Source: Pochonia chlamydosporia 170
Lineage: Eukaryota > Ascomycota > Sordariomycetes > Hypocreales > Clavicipitaceae
Assembly (NCBI RefSeq): GCF_001653235.2
Contig: NC_035792.1
Location: 1,116,001-1,180,000 of the forward strand
DNA: 64,000 bases
Reading direction: 5' to 3'
Position numbers and translations under genes: made by a program. Position 1 is the first letter of the stretch. Each line of letters opens with the position of its first letter. Shown one piece after another: positions 11,045 through 22,752 of the stretch. The notes beneath the pieces were generated by a model. That model had not been told where the DNA came from and made no database searches. It was given only the letters and a program-made list of their open reading frames with translations.

Positions 11045-12373
11045 TGTGGTGGTGAGAGATATTGTGATGTATGGTTTGGGGGAGGAATTGGATGGAAAAC
11101 GAGAAGGAAGGAGGAGAAAGAAGAGCGGAGAGAGGAGTAGTGTATAAGTAAGACTCGAGTGAGGGACTGGCAGAAACGACCTCGACCAACCTTTTTGGCC
11201 ACTTTTCCTTCGAGGTACGAAAACGAGGGGCCGGAAGTCAAGCACAAGGCGGCGGGGACATTTGGAGGGGTCAAGTCAACTCAGAAACTTCAGGGTGCCT
11301 GTCCTGCATGTGTGTGGGTTGCTGTGTGGTCGCTTGGGGAGAGCTGGTTCGCTGGCTGCGTTACCTGTCGTCTCTCAACTGGGCTGGGCGGTGAACGCCG
11401 CTCATTGTTTGCTGATGAGGGGCAAATTTTTCAACCCAGCCTGCACAGACTTTTGCACACGGAGTAACTACAGGGCAGTTTGAAGCGGGGCAGAGCTCGT
11501 GGTGATCATCGGGCGTGTCTCGCAAGTGGCCATGGTAACAACAATGTGAATTCCGATCGGTATTCAGCACGGATTTAACAGCGATTTCCTTATAAAATTC
11601 ATCAAGAATATTTCTGAGCTGTCTTCTGTGAATATTAGTGCAGCATTTTGTGGCCAATTTGATCTCCTGCTCCCTCAATTCGGCGTTTGTGCCACCCTGT
11701 CAGCTTGGCCGCAAGCAGGCTGCCAACATTTACTCCGAGCTTCTCCCACGCAAACGGCGCATTTCGGACATTCGCGGCTCCGTAAAACATGGACGGAGTT
11801 TCACAGCCATGGCAACCAGAGCATGCGGCTGCGTTATTGTGACCGACTCGAGATTAAATGCCGTGCTTATTGCCACCCGATCGGAATTCATTTTTGCTAA
11901 TAAATATATTACGCTGTAGAATGGTTATAAACTTAGTGACGCCTCCTCAGAGTTTGAACTGTGCACAAGCATCTTAGTGCTCAAACAACATCCAAGGAGT
12001 CCGATTAATCTGTAGCCGATGTTAGCCAGCGGACCCCAGTCTCAGTCTTCACTTCTAGACTTACAATTGAAATCCGAAAGTTGAGCCAATCAGTTCGTCG
12101 GGGACGTTACTAGATGATTTCACGATATGCATTCACAACACTGATCGAAAATATACACTCCAGTATCATGCTGCAATGACCATCAGAAAAATGCATCAAA
12201 TAAATGGTTCTCTTGTCGCTAAGTCTAGACATAGAAAACTTCATTACATTCCCAACTGTATCCGGAACGCCGCTAATGCTACCCGCCAAAAGGTGCCATT
12301 TGCTTCCCAATGTCTGCCACTTGTCATTCACAGTATCCCAACATGACTTCCTCCCATTTTTCCTTCAACCTAT
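11045..12373. other. 1.3 kb intergenic, SAHH promoter side
   Basis: GA-rich on the plus strand next to the SAHH start (a CT-rich leader on the coding strand), then mixed DNA up to the eIF3h 3' end. I see no gene. Confidence 0.5.
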
Positions 12374-13625
12374 TTACTGAGGCATCAAGTTTTCCCGGAC
12401 AGCGAACATCTTGGCCGTAACATTAGATGTGAACCCATCTACTTGCTTGCTGTACTGTTCAACCTGCTTGGCGTTCAGCATGCCCTCTAGGCGGCTAGGC
12501 TCTTGGGGCATTTTGAATAGTCGCTGCCATTCGTCCTCGGGCAGAGGTGGCTGCTTAGCAACGACTCGCTGAGCATTCTCGGCCTTTCGCTTCGCTTGCC
12601 ACTGAGAAATCTTGGCCTGTTCACGGGTAACCTGGCGCTGGTAGAACTGGAAGTTGTTGAGGTCGGTATAGTGGGACTCGATGCTCTCGAGGAGAAGGTC
12701 GCAGGTCTTCTCAAGGAAAGGATCGATGGAGAGGTCGAGGCTGTCGATGGATGGGTACAGAGGAGGTTTGACAGAGTCTCTCTTGAGGTCTGACAGCGAG
12801 TTGGGTTGCTCAATCTCGTCTTCCTCGGGACGGGCGGGGATCTGGTGGAGGAATGAAGTGAGGAGATGAGAGTTGTGCACATTGATGGGCAGCTCGGCCA
12901 GAATATCGCGGAAGGTGAGCTTCGACTTTTGAAGACTGTACGCTCCTCGTTAGTACCTTCTTGCTATAGCTTTGTCTTGGGGGTTCATGAATCATCATGC
13001 TGGGAGTAGCCATACATCTCTGTGGTAAACTTGCCCTCCTTGTAAGCAGTCATAAATGCAGTAGTAAGACGGAATGCTCGCAGAGTCAAGTTGCCCTGAG
13101 AACTCTTGCTGGTATCGTAGACGAGGGCGACGGCTCGGTCGTTGTCCTTTTGGTAGTGATACTGATTCTCGATGAAGCCCATGTTGACAAAGTTGCCCAT
13201 GGTGGCGCTGGTGTACCATCCAACATTGTTGGCATCGACGTTGACTTCCTTCAAGTGTCTGATCATCTCATTTTGATAGGAAATGTTGGACTTTTGCCGG
13301 GGAGCAGCAGCGGCGATCTGGGACGTATCGTTTTGGTGGCCGTCGGTAACAGCGCCTTCGACGGTGGGAAATTGGAAGGTGTTGGTCACATCGAGGACAT
13401 CATTCTGGTCCATACCAACAATAAATCCAGTCGCCACGGTGGGAAATGTCGAGGAGCAGTGCTTGGCAATCTTCATAATCACCTATTTCACCCTCGGTAT
13501 GAGCAACCCGTCCAGCATAAAACCCAAGGGGGGGTTGAGGAGGTGGGGCACTCTGGCGAATTCGAACTTACCAAAGCCTCGACCTGGACGGCCTGGAAAG
13601 GCGCATCTTTCAAAGCGTCGCTCAT
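12374..13625 (-). CDS. translation initiation factor eIF3 subunit H, 360 aa
   Basis: Three exons: 13572-13625, 13016-13482 and 12374-12935. The first encodes 18 residues ([18 protein letters not shown]) and the second starts VIMKIAKHC, the start of the MPN domain. Intron 2 has a textbook branch point (GTACTAACG) just before its acceptor. The domain lacks the HxHx7SxxD zinc motif of active MPN+ proteases, as usual for eIF3h, so it is structural. Features such as [21 protein letters not shown] and the C-terminal helical [18 protein letters not shown] match fungal eIF3h. It acts in the cytosol in the 43S preinitiation complex. Confidence 0.94.
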
Positions 13626-14263
13626 CTTGTCCGATTCGTCTGGAAACACTATTCGGTGCCGTAAGTGCACAGGCTGGAGCTGGCGCGAGGATGCGGTGGG
13701 ATATATAGCGACGGGATCGCTTTCGTGGTTTGAATATCGAACTTTTCGCGTGGCCGATTTGTGGGCGTTGTGGGTTGAAAGCGGTGACAAGTGGCAGAAT
13801 TTGGTGGGGTGCTACAGAAAGCCTCGTCTCGTGCAGCTGTCATGGAACAAGCTTGCATCTTTCACGTCACCCGCTCAGGGCACAAAAGAGACAGCAAACT
13901 GCGGCCATCAAAATGAATCACAACATTTGCTGCAGATAAGTGTTGCCATCAATTTCTGTTAACTTTAGAACTATAGGATGTCTTTTGCTATCAAATATAC
14001 ATCAATTTCATCTCAACAAGCAAGTTGCTCAATGCTGCAGTCGATGAGAACGCTCACAACAGTTACTCCAACCATGATCATCCCAAAAAGAAAAAATTGC
14101 GCTGAAAGTTCATCGCAGACGCCCGCTATGTGCAATAAATCAATCTCTTACTTGTGACGTCTGCTTGGCTAACCTCAAAAGTTCCATCACCATGCCTTAC
14201 CACGAAAGTTTTGTCTGTGTTGCAGGTGCACCAGCGACACGGAAATGCAGCGTCATTTTTTGC
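13626..14263. other. intergenic, eIF3h promoter
   Basis: Upstream region of eIF3h and 3' region of the UPF0643 gene. No gene recognised. Confidence 0.45.
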
Positions 14264-14994
14264 TTACTCCCACTCGGTGATTTCCCAGCTATCGACATTG
14301 TCACGTACGGTCAAACGGTGCTGGTCAATTTTCCAATAAGAGTACAAAGAACGCGTGGCGCCAGCGGCTGTACGATGAGCCGGACCCCTCCCACCATCAA
14401 GTGCATCCTGTCGGGATCTCCAGACGCAGGTGGCCAAGTTTCGCAATTCGGCATCAGGTGATCCAAACCAGTATCTTCACTCAGTCAGCATTGGGAACGA
14501 AAGCCAACAAGCGGGGTTAAAAAAAAAAAAAAGCGAAGGAGACAGTCGACGTACTTGAGGAAACCACCACTGGCGACCGCCTCGGCATGTGCAGCCTTAT
14601 CCAGTTCACCAAGATGACTGTAATCCGTACTGGGTTTGATCTGAGAGCGAAAGGCGACGATATAGAATGAGGTTTCTTTGAAATCCTTGCCAGATTTCTG
14701 AACGAGATGCTTCAACTCGTCGAGAACCTCTGACCAGTTGAACGACTCAGCATACGGGGCGGTGGCATAATCCTCACGAACAGCTTGGAGACGCGCCAAA
14801 GCCAAAGTAAGAAAGGCATTCTCATTGTCAAGCGTTTCCAAGTCCAGAAGATGTTCTGGGTCGACATAAGGGGACTGGACGATGAACCGTTCCCCATTCA
14901 AAGCTCCAGTGCGCAGAGCAGTAAAGGCATCCCGGTCTTTGGTGATGCTAGGAACGTCAGCGGGGATGGCAGTCTGAACTCCTTGTGTAGCCAT
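14264..14994 (-). CDS. UPF0643 family protein, 216 aa
   Basis: Exons 14555-14994 and 14264-14474, 80-base intron carrying a run of about 15 T on the coding strand. Splicing joins ASGGFLK to YWFGSPDAELRNLATCVW, a segment typical of the UPF0643 family of fungal proteins (S. pombe SPBPB2B2.08 type). The conserved core continues with the Gly/Pro/His region (GGRGPAHR) and a C-terminal WKIDQHRL...W pattern. Function unknown; the conserved Arg, His and Trp pattern is vaguely like acyltransferases, but I would not assign an activity. Start taken at MATQGVQ; the frame stays open to a TTG 13 codons upstream, so an extra 5' exon is possible. Confidence 0.82.
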
Positions 14995-16308
14995 GTTGAC
15001 GAAAGCGGGGTGATCTAGCCGCGACTTGTGCAACGTCGTGTCCTATGGGAATAGGCAGGAAATGATGCGAGAACAATTACGCAGGGACAGACACGCTGGT
15101 ACGGGCTACTAAACGAATGGTCTACAACGAAGGAAAAGAAAAAAGGCAACAGTTTTTCAAGCGTGTGGGAAACAGACCTGTCAACAATTTAAACAATAGG
15201 AAAGAGGGGATACCTGGGTACCAATACTTGCTCGGCACACCGCTTTGGTATGGAGAATCCTTCTGAGAGATTGCGACACAAATGCAAAGGGACAGAAATG
15301 CCAGCAAATCTGCGGGTACTCCGTATCAACAGGCAGGCATGGCGCTGGGGCAAGGAGTCAAGACTGCATCAGCTGACCAGTCACAGTGGCTGGATGAACC
15401 TTCTCAGCGATGAGGCAGTCGGAGCAGAGTATTTCGCAATTGTCGGATCAGCAAAGTCAAAAACATTGACCCGTGCCGGGTGGCTTGGCGGATCCCCCCG
15501 TACAACTTTGGGAGTGCTGGCTGGCTGTCGGTCATTGTCACCGACTGGTGGGAACTAGCCTCCGTGCCCGACACCGGCGAGAACGGCCATCGGGGTGGAT
15601 GGAGGGTCACAATACACCCTGGGACACGTTATCTTGCATGCTCAATATGCGTTGTGGCTCACACATTTTTCGACTGAATGCAGTTGATTTCATCCCACAG
15701 CAGTTATTCAACTTCTGGAATGGCAAATTCGGATCAGATAGAATGCGTCAAGCCCACTGGCCGGGTTCCTGCACATCGGCGTCTTCGGCTCCATGCCCCA
15801 GACCCAGTCAGGCATTAGATCTCGGACCACTGTGGGTCCGGCGGCCGGCACGACACTTGACCCTGGATGACACCATCACACCATTTCACAATGAGCAAGG
15901 GAGCCAGCATGCGAACAAGCCACTTGGGTGACTCCAGGACGCTTGGTGGGCACGGGAAAGGTGTTTGAACATATATAACTGTGCCACGCGAATACAACGC
16001 AGTCTATTTACAATAAATATCTTGGAACACGATAGCTTCGAAGAACAGTGCCTAATCTCTCCGTCGTTTCAGTCTACCATTACCAACACCTTCCATGCAG
16101 GGTATCATCAGGTTAAACAACATTCTCCGCCTCCGATTCGCCATTCCAAATTATCGCGATTACTCATATATAAACCTCGACCCCTCATTATTGAATTCCG
16201 CTTCTCGAAGCTTGTCGAGCGACGTTCTTCGGGAACCCTATTAACCTTAAAGTCAGAACTACCGAGATATCCGACCAAGATGCAAACGACCCATGCGAGG
16301 TCCAATGT
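14995..16308. other. 1.3 kb intergenic, no gene
   Basis: Promoter side of the UPF0643 gene and 3' side of the GH76 gene. Open frames of about 100-150 codons around 15470-15930 lack good starts and read as random sequence. Confidence 0.5.
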
Positions 16309-17403
16309 TTACGCAACCCGAGCGGCTGCAACCAGAGCATCTAAAGCGCTGCCGTGAGAGGCACCATTAGCAGCAATTACTGGGCCTGCCCAAGCTACAC
16401 CCATTCTATTCTTGCTGTCACGATCCTTGCTCCACACAGAGTCGGCGTTTCTCGTGATGAAGGCTCTGATATCGCCATCGTTGATGATTTGGTTGAGATA
16501 GCCCAGATTTCGGATGAAAACACCTTTGAATTGTTTCGCATCAAATCCGCACGCGCTGGACTGAGTCTCGCATTTATCAGTCTCGACTAGGATGCCGTCT
16601 TGATTAGAGAGCGCCTTTATGGCCGCCTTGGCCAAGTTTCTGGCTGTGTTGAGGACACCACCCCCAAGCAGGGAACCCTTTGAGAGCTCAGCCAGGGCAC
16701 CTAAAATCACACCCTGGTTTACCGACCAGGTTTGCAGGCCATTATTCTTGCAGTTGCCGTCGAGGCCGTCGTTGATAAGATTCTGGCGGTTGATCATACC
16801 ACTGTTTTGGAACCATTTCCATTCATTGGTTGCGATCTGCGCGTATGTTCGATTAGATGGAATTCGATTTGCCAACGCTGCGGCTACTGTGAGATAGAGT
16901 TCATTGGCGATGGCATTAACGTATTTGCGATCCTTGCTCCAAAATATTCCGCCTTTGCAGGGTGTTCCGCCACCAGTTTGCATGTCTTGGAAGATGTCTG
17001 CCGCCGCTTCGAGGTAGCTCTCATCCTGGGTTGCGTCATAGGAGTGAATAAGCCCCATGGCCCACCAACCTTCGTCGTCGTAGAATTGGTTGATAAAGCC
17101 GGGAAACTTTTTGGGTGCATTTTTAACGGTGTTTTGTATTGTATTTGTTATGCCCAAAGAATTTGCTGCTCCAGGCTGCAAGATGGCAAAGTCAGCAAGG
17201 GTTGTGAGGGCGTTGGCGCTCTGCCACCAAGCGCCGTCCCATAAGCCAGTGTTCTGGTTATACCAGTTACTGTTAAGAGCCTTGATAGCAGTAGATGCAC
17301 CTTGTGCATACTGCGCTTTGGTGGCACACTCGACTCCTTCAGCGAAGAAGGAGAAGGCGAGAGCAAGGCAACAAGCCCATCTTGTGACAGAACTCTTTGG
17401 CAT
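16309..17403 (-). CDS. secreted glycoside hydrolase family 76 (alpha-1,6-mannanase), 364 aa
   Basis: Single exon. Residues about 1-27 form a signal peptide: a charged start, then a hydrophobic core (CCLALAFSFFAEG). The mature protein is a GH76 (alpha/alpha)6 barrel; the adjacent Asp pair of the catalytic motif is at residues 109-110 in FYDDEGWW. MGLIHSYDAT, GGIFWSKDRKYVNAIANELY and NQGVILGALAEL follow as in the family. GH76 enzymes cut alpha-1,6-mannan backbones; Dfg5/Dcw1 relatives cross-link GPI mannoproteins into the wall. No hydrophobic C-terminal tail, so this one is probably released rather than GPI-anchored. Start chosen at MPKSSVTRW because upstream codons give no signal peptide and a TATA element lies about 135 bases before it. 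Confidence 0.92.
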   Translation of the reverse strand: MPKSSVTRWACCLALAFSFFAEGVECATKAQYAQGASTAIKALNSNWYNQNTGLWDGAWWQSANALTTLADFAILQPGAANSLGITNTIQNTVKNAPKKFPGFINQFYDDEGWWAMGLIHSYDATQDESYLEAAADIFQDMQTGGGTPCKGGIFWSKDRKYVNAIANELYLTVAAALANRIPSNRTYAQIATNEWKWFQNSGMINRQNLINDGLDGNCKNNGLQTWSVNQGVILGALAELSKGSLLGGGVLNTARNLAKAAIKALSNQDGILVETDKCETQSSACGFDAKQFKGVFIRNLGYLNQIINDGDIRAFITRNADSVWSKDRDSKNRMGVAWAGPVIAANGASHGSALDALVAAARVA

Positions 17404-19089
17404 GATGTTGACTGCTGACGCTCCTTTCTCGAAATAGCCGGGAGTGTAAGAGACTATAACATGTACTAGAGAAACTGGGACGCGGCGGGAACGAGCACTT
17501 GGATCTAAAGATCCAGGTTGACGGGCGTACCTGGCTATATACATACATGGCTGCTAGACTCTCAGAACATCTTTGAGCACAACATGGATCAACAACCCTA
17601 CTCTTAGCCATGCCTGGCCTTATTCTAAAGCTGCAAAAGTTGCATTTGGGGGCCACGTCAAGGACAGGTTACTGGACCATATCGGCCGATTCAGCTTCGC
17701 CGTGACGGCACCGTACCGACTGCCGTCCACACCCGGCCAGGATACCATCAAAAGATGGCATATCCGTAGCGGATAGAAGTACATTGTCCAAAGCGGGGGA
17801 AGGGATACGTGCATCATTGTTTAATTGAGCTCAGCAACTGGCGAGAGGAGACGGAAGGGGGCTCATTGCCAAGCCGCTATAAGCGAGACCCTTCAAAGGG
17901 CGGCGTTTCCAACAAAAAGAAGTCTTACATGAAGGGTACTGTATTGGTAGGCAACTCGAATTGGGTCGTGGGGGAACTCCTCCGAGAAGGATGATCACAA
18001 TCACCCTTGTGATCGGTTATGGCCAGCGAACTTCGGCAAGTGCGTGGCGATCATGCCGGACGAACACACGAATGTCTCAGTTTGGCCCGATTTCACGTCT
18101 CGGATAACGGATAAAATCTGACGAGGAGCATGAGCATCTCATGATGGACAATGAGAAGAGACAGTGTCTTGTTGCATTTCTGGCATTCACCTGCTGAAAA
18201 CTTGCCGCGTGTAGTCCCTGAGCTCTCAATATTGGGCATTTATGGTGCACAGGACATAGTATCCAGAGATCCCTGGCTGTGTTCGCCGTTTGAAGTGCGA
18301 AATTGACCGCATGGCAAAACAAACAAAGGGCAACAGCCTTATGCAAGGACGTCGGGCTAATTTGGCGGGGCGTCAAATCATTTCACCTCCAGAAAGAAGC
18401 TCCTCAAAACAACGTTAGCTTGACCAAGCGCATCCCAAGTTTCACTCACACGCATTGACAGCCAGTTGACAAGTGCAGACTAACTAATGCACAATGACGG
18501 GTCCATTCTAATTGCCGGAGTCACCCAAGTCTTCTCGATTTCAAGTGTTGCATTTCATGCATAGGCACCTTGAACCCGTGACTGGAAACCGTCCAGCCCA
18601 ACTCAGTCTCCTTTCGTCTTGTGGCTACATGCAACTGATCGGAGGACACCAGAAGCAGAATACAAAGCGACAAAAATTGTCGTTGATCGACATTTACAGT
18701 ACGTGAAGACATGGTCTCGTACCATGATTCGAGCCACCTCACACAGTTGAGGGGTTCTAGGGTAACATCGCCAGATGTTGCAAAGTAGCGGGTTGTAGCT
18801 GTTCAACATTCCACTGCTCTATTTGTCCTTCAAACGAACTCGAACTACTATAAACAATGGGTCGTGTGACCACCTTTGTTTCCTCACTCGATCATCACAA
18901 AGACTTCCACGACCATTTATGTCCGGATATGGATGAGAACCCACGTCATTCTTACAGTCTCTCAGACCAAACTGGACAACAATTGGATCTCATCACATTT
19001 ATGCATCTTTCTATACCGCCTCTATGGGAAAACAATGCGCCAAGATCCCGAATCAGTTCAGCTCCCCGAGCCCAAACATCTACATGATA
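17404..19089. other. 1.7 kb intergenic, no gene
   Basis: GH76 promoter side followed by unremarkable DNA; the mitochondrial carrier 3' end bounds it on the right. Nothing supportable. Confidence 0.5.
17536..17541 (-). promoter_or_regulatory. TATA element of the GH76 gene
   Basis: TATATA read on the minus strand, about 135 bases upstream of the GH76 start codon. Palindromic, so orientation rests on context. Confidence 0.4.
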
Positions 19090-20107
19090 TCACAACGCCG
19101 AATCATCTCCATCCGCCTCATTCTTCCTCCTCCGCAACCACAGCTTCGCGGCATCATACGTCCCCAAGTACAAGGAACTCCCCAATGCCGTCCACCCAGC
19201 CCGGAACAGCCCGCCTCTAAAGAAGCCCACGAGACCTCTCTCCTTGTAAATAAGCCTCGTCACCGCCCACGACGTCATCTTCCCAGACATCTCACTCCCC
19301 TCACCAGCCGTGAGCATCATCCTCGTCTTCACAACATCACTGGGCGTGGTAATCCACGCTGCCACCGCCCCGGCGCTCCCCGCGCTCCCACCCGCTATCA
19401 AGCCCGTTTCCAAAATTCCCTTCTCTTGTCCTTGTCCTTGTCCCTGTCCCCTCTTTCGTAGTCGTCTCTCCCAGGCCCAGGACCGTAGGTGCTCAAAAAT
19501 AGGAAACTGCAGCGCCGTAAATGGCAGGTTTCGCGCCACCAGCGCCGTATACCCCGTGAATAACCTCCTCGGCGCATCCTTGGCGGCAAGTTGTCGCCAT
19601 GCCTGGAGGGAAGTTGACGCTCGTGATTGGGTAGCATCTTCGCGGAGCATCTGGGCATTTTGCTTGACGACTTCCGCGGGGGCAAGGACTAAACATGATG
19701 CTAGTTCTGCGGTGGCAGAGGCTGATGAGTGGACGAGGGATTGGTGTAGCGGGAGGGTGCCGATGACGGATTTGGCTTTTTCGTAGGTCGAGAAGAATAG
19801 ACCGGCTGTTGAATGTGAGTGTTTACTTCATTTCATTTGGTGTTGGGATTAATGTGATGGGATGGAAGTACCTGCCGGAAGGGTAGCCAGCACCACACTC
19901 CCTATGCCTTGGTATAAACCTCGCAGTGCCAACGCTTTCTGAGTGGACTTTCCGTATGTCGAGATGTAATCTTGGCTTTGGTAGCGCGTTTTGAGCGTAT
20001 CAAGCGGGTAGGCGAGGACGTCGACGGTGAATGCGGCGACTGCGCCAGCCTAGTATTGTTAGATTGAATGGTCATACAATTGGGTGACATACTGCGTAAA
20101 TCTCCAT
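19090..20107 (-). CDS. mitochondrial carrier protein, S-adenosylmethionine carrier type, 302 aa
   Basis: Three exons: 20093-20107 (15 bases, MEIYA), 19872-20049, 19090-19805; introns of 43 and 66 bases. All three carrier signatures are present once spliced: PLDTLKTR, PAEVVKQN and PSDVVKTR, each opening one of three tandem repeats of about 100 residues with two membrane helices. The second signature PAEVVKQ and the following RNLPFTALQFPIFEHL match the SAM-carrier branch (yeast Sam5/Pet8), which exchanges cytosolic SAM for matrix SAH. A Gly-Gln repeat (GQGQGQGQ) sits in the matrix loop before repeat 3, encoded by CTTGTC-like direct repeats. Family membership is certain, substrate is inference. 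Confidence 0.88.
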
Positions 20108-20463
20108 TATCAGGAAACTCCTTCCTACGCCATGTTGTTTGATGATCAATTGTCTCGCAGGTTGATAGACTGTCAATGGTTCATCAGGTTGGGTACCTCC
20201 AACGATGACATCATCCACTAGCACACATATCAAACCTTGTTAAACACCAAAGTTCAGCAATAATGATCATTTAAACATAATGTATGCTAGCTATGCCCAA
20301 TATGCTCGCCTCAACCATTCGAACCTCATGCCCGTCCAGTAATCCGTATTAACCAACGGTTATGTTGCATTGCGCACTCTTCTATGATAGCTCTATGCCA
20401 TGCCCAAATCCAGAACAAATAAAATAAACACCATACAAATTAAACATGTAAATCTCGACAGAA
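20108..20463. other. short intergenic
   Basis: Promoter of the carrier gene and 3' region of the phosphatase gene; nothing else seen. Confidence 0.4.
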
Positions 20464-21663
20464 TTACAGCTTGCTCCGAGAACCACTCGAGTCCTCTGAG
20501 ACAACAGCCACCACCACACAAATGTCGTCGACTTTGCCGCCGCGCCACTGCTCATGCGGATAGTACTTTTGAACTTCCTTTGCAAAAGGTCCGTCCATCT
20601 TGGTGTTGACGCTGGCTGCTTTGGCAGCGCCGACTAGTTCCGTGGCAAGCAGACTCTGTAGAGTTACCGCTTTGGAGGGCTTACCCTCCGACTCGCCGTC
20701 AGGTAGATTCGCGGGCTTCGTTAGTGAATCGATGGAGTCGGCGACGCGGACGCCGCCAGAGGGGGTCATTTGCCATGCGCCGCTGGAGACCATCACGCGG
20801 CTTGCGATTTTGAGAATGTCGTGATTAAAGAGATTATCTAGCACGCCGTCTGTAGCGAAGAGGAGAATGTCGCCGTGGCGCACGTAGTGCTGGGAGACGT
20901 CGGCGTCGCGAGGCAAGTCACTTAGTTGGGCGCCTCCAAAGGCAGCCATGCGCGCGGCCACGCTCGGCGGCACGAGGGATAGTTGGAACGGGGTGTTGAA
21001 TGCATGTGTTTGCGGCTCAGAGTAGGCGTTTACAGCATTGAGGCGGAGTTGCAGGAATCCCGAGTCGCCCAGGTTGGCCACGTCGAATGTTCCGTCTGGT
21101 GCTGCTATTCCCACGCACGCTGTGCTCCCGCCGGCGTGTAATGAGCGGTCATTGCAGACTGCATCGTAGCCCTTCTGCATGAGTCGTCGTGCTGTGAGTG
21201 GGGGACTGTTGGCCGGGTCGTGCTCGTACGCTGAGGCGGCCATGTAGTCGCAGAAGCCGTGGGAGAAGTCGGCTGGGTCGACGCCTGAATCAACCCAGCC
21301 GCCTACACCGTCTGCGACGCCAAAGGCCACGGAGCCAGAGTCGTTGATGCGGCTGACGAAGAAGGCATCGTGGCCGGAGTCTGGGCGGGAGGACGGCCGG
21401 CGATGCCGGGGCGGTTGGATTCGGTTGTATGGATTGAAGTGGAAGATGTGGGTGGACGGGTCGTACGGGCGGTCTTTGCCGATGAAGGAGGCGGCGATGT
21501 GGTATGAGAATCGGGGGGATGTTGGGAACGGTGTTGATGTTGAATATTGTCGTGCTATTCGCGGAGGGTCGGATTTTTGTTGGCGCATAGCTAATGCGCG
21601 TGTTGGTCTGGTGTAGTAAAATGACGAGACTGATGAATCGGAGGAATTGTCAGCTGGGCCCAT
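20464..21663 (-). CDS. PP2C-type protein phosphatase, Ptc7-like, mitochondrial, 399 aa
   Basis: Single exon. A basic, Ser/Thr/Arg-rich N-terminus lacking acidic residues after the first few suggests mitochondrial import. Metal-binding PP2C motifs occur in order: DAFFVSR...FGVADGVGGWVDSG, AGGSTACVG, ANLGDSGF, LLFATDGVLDNLF and, at the C-terminus, KVDDICVVVAVV. The ADGVGGW form is specific to the Ptc7/azr1 group, which dephosphorylates mitochondrial proteins such as the CoQ-biosynthesis factor Coq7 in yeast. An insertion of about 40 residues with acidic and Ser-rich character precedes the last domain. A second ATG at residue 26 could be the true start. Confidence 0.93.
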   Translation of the reverse strand: MGPADNSSDSSVSSFYYTRPTRALAMRQQKSDPPRIARQYSTSTPFPTSPRFSYHIAASFIGKDRPYDPSTHIFHFNPYNRIQPPRHRRPSSRPDSGHDAFFVSRINDSGSVAFGVADGVGGWVDSGVDPADFSHGFCDYMAASAYEHDPANSPPLTARRLMQKGYDAVCNDRSLHAGGSTACVGIAAPDGTFDVANLGDSGFLQLRLNAVNAYSEPQTHAFNTPFQLSLVPPSVAARMAAFGGAQLSDLPRDADVSQHYVRHGDILLFATDGVLDNLFNHDILKIASRVMVSSGAWQMTPSGGVRVADSIDSLTKPANLPDGESEGKPSKAVTLQSLLATELVGAAKAASVNTKMDGPFAKEVQKYYPHEQWRGGKVDDICVVVAVVSEDSSGSRSKL

Positions 21664-22752
21664 TGCACGAGAGAAGTGTCTGTAGTCTGAAAAAGTTGGC
21701 TACCTCTAAGTGATGATGATGCCCGCCATGGTGTTGCGGTCGCAACCCTGGCTCTCGACGCAGCCATCTGGGTTCGGTAAGAAGATTTTCTATGCAGGAG
21801 AGATTGAGAGAAGATGCGACGAAATTTGAAGCGCTTGGAACAATATTAAGGTTCGCGCGACCGCCCAACTACTGGGAAGCATTTAGTTTGATAAATTCGT
21901 CATGATGGGGTACGGTGAGAATTTGCATCGACGTCGCGCGAACAAGGGCCAAGAAAATCTGGGGTTGTAAGATTATTATCTCCGACGCTATCCATCTGTT
22001 TGTTGCACGACGGCGCATTGCAGCATCAAGAATCAAATTGTGTTGAGCCTGGCATTGACCAGACTTGAGTCAGTCCAGCGCTGTAGTCCAATCAAGGTGC
22101 GCTGACGCCTCAACACTACAGGCAACGGTGGTGTGGGATAGGGGACTACTGGGGAACATTTTACAGGCTTCGTGCTCACAGACCAGATGAACAAGGGGCA
22201 TTTTATGCAGGCTCAAGCATGCTGGAGTCTGGTTCGCGTTTGCAACTGCACCAGTTGACCTGCGCAGAAGACCAAACCAGTGAACCAGTCAGTCTGATCC
22301 AAGAACACGCTGTGCCACTCACTCGCCTTGTCCCTTTGTCAGATGGCAGCTCCCTTACGTAATGCCAGTCCTCCAAAATCAAAGGCGTAAAGTGGCGATC
22401 AAAATTGTTATCCGTGCTTCTCCCGACAGTCACAAGCGTCTCCCGGCTTTCTCCTTGGTAGCCGAATTGACAATGTCGCAGCTCTGATTGGCTACCGGAT
22501 ACTTTACGATCCAGCGTCCCAATAGCCGAGGATGGTTACTACTCCCAAATTCATGAGCAAACACACACACCAGCATCCTACGTCTCTGCATAGCTCCAAC
22601 GACGCGATACAGTGGCGGCAGTCCGGCTTGATTGTTGCTTGGCCAATTGAACAAGTCCGTCTTGATTCCAGCAGCGCCCGCCGCTCGTCTTATTCTTCCC
22701 CGTTATCCCTTCTCGTCGCCTCCTCGACTTGGTCCTCACCCGCGTCGCGAAA
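21664..22752. other. 1.1 kb divergent promoter region (Ptc7-like / SDHB)
   Basis: Lies between divergent starts. CT-rich tract just before the SDHB ATG (around 22685-22740). No gene recognised. Confidence 0.5.

Noticed and set aside
10178..11140. 320-codon open frame on the plus strand
   Set aside because: It is antisense to the SAH hydrolase coding exon and results from that gene's strong codon bias; it has no domain and an implausible composition.
12997..13962. 321-codon open frame on the plus strand
   Set aside because: Antisense to eIF3h exon 2 and running through its intron and promoter; no recognisable protein features.
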